NCBI RefSeq assembly: GCF_035474595.1
Contig: NZ_DATIND010000009.1
Coordinates: 1-64,000 of the forward strand
DNA: 64,000 bases
Reading direction: 5' to 3'
Origin: Longimicrobium sp.
GTDB taxonomy: Bacteria; Gemmatimonadota; Gemmatimonadetes; Longimicrobiales; Longimicrobiaceae
The position numbers and the translations under genes are program-made. The first letter of the stretch is position 1; the number at the start of each line of letters is the position of its first letter. The notes under the pieces were generated by a model that was not told where the DNA came from, did not search any database, and was given only the letters and a program-made list of their open reading frames with translations. This document shows, in pieces, positions 1-6,347 of this stretch.

Positions 1-25
1 TGAAGTCGCAGCAACAACTACGGGA

Positions 26-48
26 AGCCTCGCAAACTGCGCGAGGCT
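26..48. repeat. 8-bp hairpin near window start
   Basis: Arms agcctcgc (26-33) and gcgaggct (41-48) pair perfectly around a 7-nt loop. It lies downstream of the leftward gene that ends at 185, but no T-run follows on either strand, so a terminator role is only possible. At 128-146 the segment ctcaggatgacgtctctct repeats the right end of the inverted repeat at about 10 kb. I see no gene in 1-184. Confidence 0.4.
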
Positions 49-184
49 GATCCGCTCATTCTGTGGCATCAGCGCTCACGACCAATCTCCTTTCATCCGC
101 CGTGGTCGCGCGCAGCGCGGTGTTCGACTCAGGATGACGTCTCTCTGTGCGTTTGCAATGCACAGGTGATTGCCGGATCCGGCA

Positions 185-613
185 TTACCCGCAGACCAGC
201 GTCTCGCCTTTCCAGCGCGCCACGCCGGCCCAGGCGAAGGGTGTTCCGTCCGGACGCGCCGCCCGGACGCGGACGGAGACGGACGAGTCGCCCTGCAGCG
301 CGCCGAAGTCGGCGGTCGTGGGCATGGCGGAGCGGATCACGCTGCATCCGTCCGCGTCGCACCACTGCGCGTCCACGTCGGGATCGCCGGGGTCGCGCAC
401 CTCCACCCGCCGTCCGGTGACCTCGCCCAGCGGGCGGGAGAGCCGCAGCCGGAACCGCGGCTGCTCCGGCGCGGCGGCGAGCACCTCCAGCAGCACCGCG
501 GCCGCGTCGTTCGGCGCGCAGACCGGCCGCAGCGTGGCCGTGGCCGATCCGGCGTGCGTGCAGCCGAGCAGGGGCAGGGCGGCGATCACGACGAGGGTCC
601 CGCGCCGCACCAC
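185..613 (-). CDS. Small secreted lipoprotein, unknown function
   Basis: The reading frame begins at either of two adjacent GTG codons (613 or 610); an ATG-started version would have to run far back through upstream genes. The N-terminus is basic (VVRRG), then hydrophobic, and ends in a lipobox PLLGC with the lipidated Cys at about residue 18. The mature part is about 125 residues, with Cys residues in DAQWCDADGCS and a C-terminal TLVCG that could form disulfides. It resembles a small beta-rich periplasmic protein, but I do not recognise the family. It lies 44 bp downstream of the 658-1005 gene and probably shares the SDH operon transcript. The lipoprotein call is firm; function is unknown. 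Confidence 0.7.
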   Translation of the reverse strand: MVRRGTLVVIAALPLLGCTHAGSATATLRPVCAPNDAAAVLLEVLAAAPEQPRFRLRLSRPLGEVTGRRVEVRDPGDPDVDAQWCDADGCSVIRSAMPTTADFGALQGDSSVSVRVRAARPDGTPFAWAGVARWKGETLVCG

Positions 614-657
614 TCTCTCGTACAGGCTCCCGCCGGCCGAGCCGCCGGGCGTGCGCT

Positions 658-1005
658 TCAGAAGTCGTAGACGCCGCTCAGGTACGCCGCCAGCCGGCCG
701 GTCTGCTCGCCCACCTCCGCCTCGTTCACGGCGGGCGACGACATCCGGTTGCCGAAATCCACCTGCACCGAGGCCCGCACGGTCAACGGGTGGTCGCGGA
801 TGATCTCGACCACCGCGCGCGTGGGCAGGACCTCCAGGTCCCAGCTGACCAGCGCGCGCAGGAAGCCCCCCCGGCGAAACGTCCAGCGCACGGGGCCGCG
901 CTCGGTGCAGGAGAAGCCGGACCACTTCGCCCACTCCGTCATCCGCGCCGCCAGGCGCTCGACCGGCGCGTCCAGCTCCAGGACGCGTTCGACGCGCGTG
1001 TCCAT
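658..1005 (-). CDS. Conserved hypothetical protein, 115 aa, in SDH operon
   Basis: Soluble protein with no signal peptide or membrane segment, starting MDTRVERVLELDAP. It is rich in Arg, Trp and acidic residues, with short beta-like stretches (FLRALVSWDLEVL, VRASVQVDFG). I do not recognise a family. It begins 15 bp after the stop of sdhA, in the place where sdhB would usually sit, but it has no Cys clusters and cannot be the iron-sulfur subunit. Position suggests co-expression with succinate dehydrogenase; an accessory role would be pure inference. Confidence 0.65.
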   Translation of the reverse strand: MDTRVERVLELDAPVERLAARMTEWAKWSGFSCTERGPVRWTFRRGGFLRALVSWDLEVLPTRAVVEIIRDHPLTVRASVQVDFGNRMSSPAVNEAEVGEQTGRLAAYLSGVYDF

Positions 1006-1020
1006 CCGCCGCCCTCCGGT

Positions 1021-2838
1021 TCATCCCGCCATCTCCTCCACGATCGCCTGCAGCTCGGGCGGGAGCGGGGGGATGGGGACGTGCTCCATCGCCATCGACC
1101 CGTCTTCCGCGCGGCGGACGGCGATGTTGTACTTCGCGGCGGCGGGGTCCTTGTCCGGGTAGTCCTCGCGGAAGTGGCCGCCGCGGCTTTCCTTGCGGTC
1201 GATGGCCGAGCGGACCACCGCCTCGCTCACCGTCATCAGGTTGTGCAGGTCCAGCGCGGTGTGCCATCCCGGGTTGTACTCGCGGTTCCCGGGGACGCCG
1301 ACCGTCTCCGCGCGCTCGCGCAGCGCCTGCACCCGGGCCAGTGCCTCGCGCAGGTCGCCCTCGTTGCGGACGATCCCCGCCAGGTCCTGCATGCTCTCCT
1401 GCAGGTCGTGCTGCACCTGGTACGCGCCCTCGCCGCTCCCCGGGCGGTCGAACGGCGCCAGCGCCCGCCGCGCCGCCGCGTCCACCTGTGCCGCGTCGAC
1501 CGACGTCGCGCCATTCGAGCTCGCGAAGGCCGCGGCGTGCTCGCCCGCGCGCTTGCCGAAGACCAGGAGGTCGCTGAGCGAGTTGCCGCCCAGCCGGTTG
1601 GCGCCGTGCAGCCCCGCCGCGCACTCGCCGCAGGCGAACAGGCCGGGAACGGTGGACATCTGGGTGTCGCCGTCCACCCGGATGCCGCCCATCACGTAGT
1701 GCGTGGTGGGCCCGATCTCCATCGGCTCGCGGGTGATGTCGATGTCGGCCAATTGCTTGAACTGGTGGTACATCGACGGGAGCTTCTTCCTGATCCGCTC
1801 TTCGCTGTCCGGCAGCTTCGTCCTGATCCACGAGATGTCGAGGAACACGCCGCCGTGCGGGCTCCCGCGCCCCTCGCGCACCTCGCGCACGATGCAGCGC
1901 GCCACGTGGTCGCGCGTGAGCAGCTCGGGCGGGCGGCGGGCGGCCTTGTCGCCCTGCGTGTAGCGCCACCCCTCTTCCTCGTTGTCGGCCGTCTGCGCGC
2001 GGTAGTTCTCGGGGATGTCGTCGAACATGAAGCGCCGCCCGTCGCGGTTCTTCAGCACGCCGCCCTCGCCGCGCACGCCCTCGGTGACCAGGATGCCGCG
2101 CACGCTGGGCGGCCAGATCATCCCCGTGGGGTGGAACTGCACGAACTCCATGTCGATCAGGTCCGCGCCGGCGTGGTAGGCCAGGGCGTGCCCATCTCCC
2201 GTGTACTCCCAGCTGTTGCTCGTGATCTTGTACGCGCGCCCGATCCCCCCCGTGGCCAGGACGACGGCCTTCGCGCGGAAGACGCGGAAGCGCCCGCGCT
2301 CGCGGTCGTACGCGAAGGCGCCGGCCACCCGCCCGCCGTCCATCAGCAGCGTGGTGACGCTGGTCTCCATGTACACCTGCATCCCCGCGTGCACCCCGCG
2401 GTCCTGCAGCACGCGGATCATCTCCAGCCCCGTGCGGTCGCCCACGTGGGCCAGGCGCGGATAGCGGTGCCCGCCGAAGTTGCGCTGCAGGATGCGCCCG
2501 TCGGCCGTGCGGTCGAAGAGCGCGCCCCACGCCTCCAGCTCGCGGACCCGCTCCGGCGCCTCCCTGGCGTGCAGCTCGGCCATCCGCCAGTTGTTCACGT
2601 ACTGCCCGCCGCGCATGGTGTCGGCGAAGTGCACGCGCCAGCTGTCGCGGTCGTCCACGTTGGACAGCGCCGCCGCCACGCCGCCCTCGGCCATCACCGT
2701 GTGGGCCTTGCCGAGGAGGCTCTTGCAGACCAGGCCCACGTCCGCGCCGCGGGCACTGGCCTCGATGGCCGCGCGCAACCCCGCCCCGCCCGCGCCGATC
2801 ACCAGAACGTCGTGCTCGTGTTCGAGATGCGATGCCAT
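1021..2838 (-). CDS. sdhA: Succinate dehydrogenase / fumarate reductase flavoprotein subunit
   Basis: Catalytic flavoprotein of complex II, oxidising succinate to fumarate and passing electrons from FAD to the iron-sulfur subunit. The 605-aa protein opens with an FAD-binding Rossmann motif, VLVIGAGGAGLRAA (about 11-24). The GKAHTVMAEGG segment contains the His (about 46) that carries covalent FAD in this family. QFHPTG and HGANRLGGNSLSDLLVFG are the substrate-site and FAD-site signatures. The C-terminal domain ends with EDYPDKDP, typical of the soluble SdhA/FrdA group. It lies 4 bp downstream of the membrane-subunit gene, so the two are co-transcribed. No sdhB follows within the window. Confidence 0.95.
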   Translation of the reverse strand: MASHLEHEHDVLVIGAGGAGLRAAIEASARGADVGLVCKSLLGKAHTVMAEGGVAAALSNVDDRDSWRVHFADTMRGGQYVNNWRMAELHAREAPERVRELEAWGALFDRTADGRILQRNFGGHRYPRLAHVGDRTGLEMIRVLQDRGVHAGMQVYMETSVTTLLMDGGRVAGAFAYDRERGRFRVFRAKAVVLATGGIGRAYKITSNSWEYTGDGHALAYHAGADLIDMEFVQFHPTGMIWPPSVRGILVTEGVRGEGGVLKNRDGRRFMFDDIPENYRAQTADNEEEGWRYTQGDKAARRPPELLTRDHVARCIVREVREGRGSPHGGVFLDISWIRTKLPDSEERIRKKLPSMYHQFKQLADIDITREPMEIGPTTHYVMGGIRVDGDTQMSTVPGLFACGECAAGLHGANRLGGNSLSDLLVFGKRAGEHAAAFASSNGATSVDAAQVDAAARRALAPFDRPGSGEGAYQVQHDLQESMQDLAGIVRNEGDLREALARVQALRERAETVGVPGNREYNPGWHTALDLHNLMTVSEAVVRSAIDRKESRGGHFREDYPDKDPAAAKYNIAVRRAEDGSMAMEHVPIPPLPPELQAIVEEMAG

Positions 2839-2842
2839 GGGG

Positions 2843-3640
2843 TCAGAACACGAGGTGGGGGTCGTGGATCACGCCCATCGAGCACAGGCGCACGTAGATG
2901 TCGGCGATGCAGACGAAGACCAGGCTCGCCCACGCCCAGTTGCCGTGCAGGGCGTTGAACCAGCTGGACTTCTTCCACGCGGAGTGCCGCGCCTGCCCGA
3001 AGCGGCTGCAGCTGGTGCAGTCCACGCTCCCGCCGATCAGGTGGCGGAAGGAGTGGCAGCCGAGGAGATATCCGCTCAGCAGCACGGCGTTGACGACGAG
3101 GAGGATGCTGCCCAGGCCGACGCCGAAGCGCCCGCCGAAGTCGAACGCCTTGGCCGTGTCGAACCACAGGAAGGCCAGGACGACCAGGGCCAGGTACAGG
3201 AAGTAGCGGTGGAAGTTCTGCAGGACGAGCGGAAAGAAGGTCTCGCCGCGGTACCCCTTTCCCCACGGCTCGCCCACGGCGCAGGCGGGCGGGTCGAAGA
3301 AGAGCGAGCGGTAGTACGTCTTGCGATAGTAGTAGCAGGTGGTGCGGAAGCCGAACACCACGATCATCACCAGGATGGCCGGGCTGAGGCCGAAGGTGGG
3401 AATGCTGGCGATGCGGAACTCGTCGGGGCAGCTCGCCCCCAGGCAGGGCGAGTAGAAGGGCGACAGGTACGGCGGCGACCAGTTGTGCGTGCCGAAGACG
3501 ATGGCCCAGGTGGCGTAGCCGCCGGCGCCCAGCAGCGTGGCCGCGGCGATCAGGGGCGAGGTCCACCACCGGTCGCGGCGCAGCGTTTCGCCGAAGCGCG
3601 CGGGCGCGGGGGATTGGACCACGGGAAGGGACGTCGCCAT
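2843..3640 (-). CDS. Succinate dehydrogenase membrane (cytochrome b-type) subunit
   Basis: Polytopic membrane protein of 265 aa with about five hydrophobic helices (around residues 28-48, 85-103, 135-157, 172-192 and 235-255). The position directly before sdhA, together with conserved His residues (NFHRYFLYL, LGCHSFRHLIGG, ALHGNWAWASL) able to ligate heme, supports a membrane anchor that reduces quinone. It is longer than a proteobacterial SdhC and probably represents the single-subunit anchor type seen in deeply branching phyla. The Cys pairs CLGASC and CTSC are unusual. The ATG at 3640 follows an agacaggc stretch. Confidence 0.75.
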   Translation of the reverse strand: MATSLPVVQSPAPARFGETLRRDRWWTSPLIAAATLLGAGGYATWAIVFGTHNWSPPYLSPFYSPCLGASCPDEFRIASIPTFGLSPAILVMIVVFGFRTTCYYYRKTYYRSLFFDPPACAVGEPWGKGYRGETFFPLVLQNFHRYFLYLALVVLAFLWFDTAKAFDFGGRFGVGLGSILLVVNAVLLSGYLLGCHSFRHLIGGSVDCTSCSRFGQARHSAWKKSSWFNALHGNWAWASLVFVCIADIYVRLCSMGVIHDPHLVF

Positions 3641-4112
3641 CGCTGCCTGTCTCCCGGTGGAGCGGGGAACTGGGTGGCGGCCGGAGCCGGGCTCGTGCCC
3701 GCGCGGCGGCCGCGCCTGCGTACGGCTGGTTGTCGGCGCGCGCGAGCCCGGCGGGGAAGGGAACCGGTCCCTCTCCCGGGACGGTGCTCGCGCGTGTGGG
3801 GATGAAGCGACAGGAAAGGATGATTACCGAGGGTGCGAAGGGCAAGAGCCTCGCGTCACGCGGCTTCTCCGGCCCCGGCGGCGCGGGCGGCGAACCGGCC
3901 CGGCACCTCGCCCGCAATCGCGCGATTTGCAAACATCTGATTCACGCCGGATTTCCCCCGTACCCCTCGTGATCGGCTGTTCTTCTGGATGCTAGCGGGA
4001 TTCCGCGCGGCGGTGGCAGGCTCCCCTCCGTGGCGCGAGAATTGAAAAATCCAGCGGCTCCACGCTGTCCCTTCCGCTCCAGGCGGTATCATCGAACCAC
4101 GAAGGACCATCC
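3641..4112. other. Divergent intergenic region, SDH operon / lipoprotein
   Basis: A 472-bp gap between leftward sdhC and a rightward lipoprotein gene, so it must contain promoters in both directions. I could not find a convincing -35/-10 pair on either strand: a TATCAT lies 20 bp before the 4113 start, but the only TTGAAA is too far away. No credible gene; the small open frames here look like composition shadows. Confidence 0.5.
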
Positions 4113-4640
4113 ATGCGAATCCCCCTGAAGGGCATCCTGGGCGCGGCCCTGCTCGCGGCCGGCGCCGCCTGCGGCAGCGCGACCGGCTCCGACGCGCCCC
4201 GCGCTCCCGCGTTCGTCTCGAGCTCGCTCGTCGGGAAGTGGCACCTGACCTACAGCGACACCCAGACCTGCCCGAACTCGAACCTTACCACGACCACCGC
4301 GTTCACGGTCGACGCGACGCTGGGTACGCCGACCTCCCGCGATTCGGACGCATGGGGCAAGGAGTACGACTACCCGATCAACGATGCCACCGGCACGGGC
4401 AGGATCGGCTACTGCGACGGCTCCGCGACGGCGCTGGTGCAGCCGTCCACCACCGCGCAGGTGATCATGGTGGGCGATTCCGCCTGGGTGCACGTGGCGG
4501 TTCACCTGCACGGCCGGACCTCGTCGCGCGGCGAATACGACTACGGTGACGTGATGTTCAACATGTACACCCACGAGGCGGCCCCCACGAACATCAGCCT
4601 GCAGCAGGGCGGCTACACCGTCTCGATGGTGAAGCAGTAG
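4113..4640 (+). CDS. Secreted lipoprotein, 175 aa, unknown function
   Basis: Starts MRIPLKGILGAALLAAGAACG with a lipobox and lipid-modified Cys at residue 20. The ATG at 4113 has a good Shine-Dalgarno (aagga, 8 nt upstream). The mature part contains LVGKWHLTYSDTQTCPNS, reminiscent of small beta-barrel lipocalin-like lipoproteins with a GxW start, and a single Cys pair (TCP, YCDG). It is low in charge and rich in Thr, Ser and Tyr. No enzymatic motif is visible. It is a single-gene unit ending at a strong bidirectional hairpin. The lipoprotein call is firm; a lipocalin-type fold is only a suggestion. Confidence 0.75.
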   Translation: MRIPLKGILGAALLAAGAACGSATGSDAPRAPAFVSSSLVGKWHLTYSDTQTCPNSNLTTTTAFTVDATLGTPTSRDSDAWGKEYDYPINDATGTGRIGYCDGSATALVQPSTTAQVIMVGDSAWVHVAVHLHGRTSSRGEYDYGDVMFNMYTHEAAPTNISLQQGGYTVSMVKQ

Positions 4641-4664
4641 ACGGAATCGCGGGACGGATGCCGG

Positions 4665-4696
4665 AGGCCGGGGCGAGCCATGTGCCGCCCCGGCCT
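4665..4696. terminator. Bidirectional hairpin between convergent genes
   Basis: Perfect 11-bp stem (aggccggggcg at 4665-4675, cgccccggcct at 4686-4696) with a 10-nt loop. It sits between the stop of the rightward lipoprotein gene (4640) and the stop of the leftward methyltransferase (4720). There is no long T-run on either side, so it may be a weak or Rho-assisted terminator. Confidence 0.65.
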
Positions 4697-4719
4697 TCGC
4701 CGTTCCGGGAAGTGGAACG

Positions 4720-5556
4720 TCAGCCCGGTTTCACCGCCTCCACGCAGCCGTAGGGGATGGTGAGCGACAGCTCCCCCTCGCGCCGCGCGGCCTCGTCCAG
4801 CGCGGCGACGAGGCGGCGATACACGTCGCCCCGCTTCTCCGCGGGAACCACGTCGCGCCAGCCGGGCTTGAATCCCAGCCGGATGAAGTAGTGCCGCATC
4901 AGCGCCGCGCCGTCCGCGAACCGCATGCGGAACTCGCGCTCCGTCGTCCCCGTGACGCGCCACCCCGCGCGCTCCAGCCGGGCGGAGAGCTCCCCGGGCG
5001 TAGTGCGGTGGGCGACGTGGGCCTCCAGCGCGCCGAGCGCTTCCGGCGCCGCCTCGCGCAGCACACCGGCGAAGACGCGGTAGAACTCGTCCATGTGGCC
5101 GCGGTAGTTGCTGGTCGTCAACAACCGCGCGCCGGGCTTCGCGACGCGCAGGCACTCGCGCAGCGCCGCGTTCGCATCCGCGAAGTTGTTGATGCCGAGG
5201 TTGGAGACGACGAGGTCGAACGACGCGTCGCCGAACGGCATCGCCGCGGCGTCGCCCTCGGCCAGGTGGACGTGGCCGGCGCCGTACCACGCCAGCTTCT
5301 CCCGCGCGCGCTCCAGTGCCGGCCGCCACGGGTCGATGCCGTGGACGGTGGACGACGGCCCCAGCCGCTGCGCCAGCTCCAGCAGCGGAAACCCCGTCCC
5401 GCAGCCGACGTCGAGGACGCTCATCCCCGGCGCCAGCGGCACCCGCTCCAGCAGCAGCATCCCGAACGGTGCGGACCACAGCGGCAGCTCGTCGTACGCC
5501 GCCACCACGCGCGGGTCGTCGAAGTCGATCCCATCCTCCGCCCAATCCTCCGTCAT
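4720..5556 (-). CDS. Class I SAM-dependent methyltransferase
   Basis: Rossmann-type methyltransferase of 278 aa. Motif I, MSVLDVGCGTGFPLLELA, binds S-adenosylmethionine; VHGIDPW is motif II, and EGDAAAMPFGDASFDLVVSNLGINNFAD covers the ubiE-like post-motif region. The C-terminal half (residues about 150-278) would form the substrate cap. The substrate cannot be read from sequence. I chose the ATG at 5556 (MTEDWAEDG) because a ggag lies 8 nt upstream; the frame stays open further but that extension runs through a palindromic repeat. Transcribed alone, away from the blaI operon. Confidence 0.85.
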   Translation of the reverse strand: MTEDWAEDGIDFDDPRVVAAYDELPLWSAPFGMLLLERVPLAPGMSVLDVGCGTGFPLLELAQRLGPSSTVHGIDPWRPALERAREKLAWYGAGHVHLAEGDAAAMPFGDASFDLVVSNLGINNFADANAALRECLRVAKPGARLLTTSNYRGHMDEFYRVFAGVLREAAPEALGALEAHVAHRTTPGELSARLERAGWRVTGTTEREFRMRFADGAALMRHYFIRLGFKPGWRDVVPAEKRGDVYRRLVAALDEAARREGELSLTIPYGCVEAVKPG

Positions 5557-5674
5557 CCCCCATCTCCAGTCTTCGGGTGGTCCGTCAACCAGCCACGTCA
5601 TTCCAAGCGGCGCCCGAGGAATCCAACGCCGCGGCATGAGCGGCGGCTGCCTCGCGCCGGGGCGGCATGGCAGC

Positions 5675-5724
5675 AGTCCCGCAGGGACTTCGTGCCGTTG
5701 TTGCCCGCGAATTCCATTCGCGGG
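5675..5724 (+). repeat. Two-hairpin gtgccgttgt repeat, copy 1
   Basis: Hairpin 1 is agtccc-gca-gggact (5675-5689). The conserved core cgtgccgttgttgcc follows, then hairpin 2 with arms cccgcgaa and ttcgcggg (5704-5724, loop ttcca). Copies with the same order lie at 42027-42074 (same strand) and 44678-44726 (opposite strand). It occupies the gap upstream of the methyltransferase start. Confidence 0.75.
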
Positions 5725-5831
5725 AGACAGCCGGGCTCGCGCATCTCCGCCTCCGACTGCGCCAGTATCCTGCGCCGCAACGACTTGCATCTTTCCAGAA
5801 ATCCCGCTTCGTCCCGCGGAAATCAAGATCG

Positions 5832-5860
5832 TTGACACCCTCCGTACCCGCTGCTAGAAT
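5832..5860 (+). promoter_or_regulatory. Sigma70-type promoter for the blaI-M56 operon
   Basis: A perfect TTGACA (5832-5837), a 17-nt spacer and TAGAAT (5855-5860) form a near-consensus promoter. Transcription would start near 5867, giving a leader of about 85 nt before blaI. The -10 box lies inside the first of two palindromic operators, as expected for autorepression. Confidence 0.8.
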
Positions 5861-5886
5861 TCCAGCACGGTGCTAGATTTCCAGCA
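5852..5886. promoter_or_regulatory. Tandem palindromic operators for the BlaI-type repressor
   Basis: Two near-identical 16-mers, tgctagaattccagca (5852-5867) and tgctagatttccagca (5871-5886), each an imperfect palindrome with arms tgct/agca. Their centres are 19 bp apart, about two helical turns, so two dimers could bind one face of DNA. They overlap the -10 box and start site. Adjacency to blaI makes autoregulation the natural inference; binding is not shown. Confidence 0.7.
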
Positions 5887-5954
5887 ACCTCCCCATCGCA
5901 CCGCGGACACCGCCCGGGCAGGGCGGCCCCACCCGAACCCGCAGGAGACCCCGC

Positions 5955-6344
5955 ATGGGTCCCGAGCTCACCTCCGGCCTCAGCCGGCGCGAACGCCAGA
6001 TCATGGACGTTCTCTACGCGCTGGGGCAGGCCACCGTAAGCGAAGTCCTAGAGCGCATCCCCGATCCCCCCAGCTACAGCGCCGTGCGGGCCACCATGCG
6101 CGTGCTGGAGGAGAAGGGCGAGATCGTCCATCTCCAGGACGGCCCGCGCTACCTGTACAAGCCCGTGACGCCGCAGGACAGCGCGCGGACGGCGGCTTTG
6201 CGCCACCTGGTGCGCACCTTCTTCGGCGGCAGCGCCGAAGCGGCCGCCGCCGCGCTCCTGCGCCTGAACGAGACCCGCCTGCCCGAAAGCGACCTCCAGC
6301 GCCTGGCCGCCAGGGTAGAATCCGCCCGCGACGAGGGGAGATAG
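5955..6344 (+). CDS. BlaI/MecI/CopY-family transcriptional repressor
   Basis: 129-aa winged-helix repressor. LSRRERQIMDVLYALGQATVSEVLERI followed by YSAVRATMRVLEEKGEIVH is the classic BlaI recognition helix and wing (residues about 8-65), and the C-terminal third (about 85-129) would form the dimer arm. In characterised relatives an M56 sensor peptidase cleaves the repressor near its N-DNA-binding/dimer boundary to relieve repression. Here the M56 gene follows 3 bp downstream. A ggag lies 10 nt before the ATG at 5955. The upstream operator pair supports autoregulation. Confidence 0.92.
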   Translation: MGPELTSGLSRRERQIMDVLYALGQATVSEVLERIPDPPSYSAVRATMRVLEEKGEIVHLQDGPRYLYKPVTPQDSARTAALRHLVRTFFGGSAEAAAAALLRLNETRLPESDLQRLAARVESARDEGR

Positions 6345-6347
6345 ACG

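Noticed and set aside
1-184. Small frames near the left edge
   Set aside because: Too short, no start signals; the region contains only a hairpin and a repeat fragment.
4720-5838. Longer start for the methyltransferase at 5838
   Set aside because: The extension passes through a palindromic repeat and the first 90 residues look non-protein; ATG 5556 has a ribosome site.
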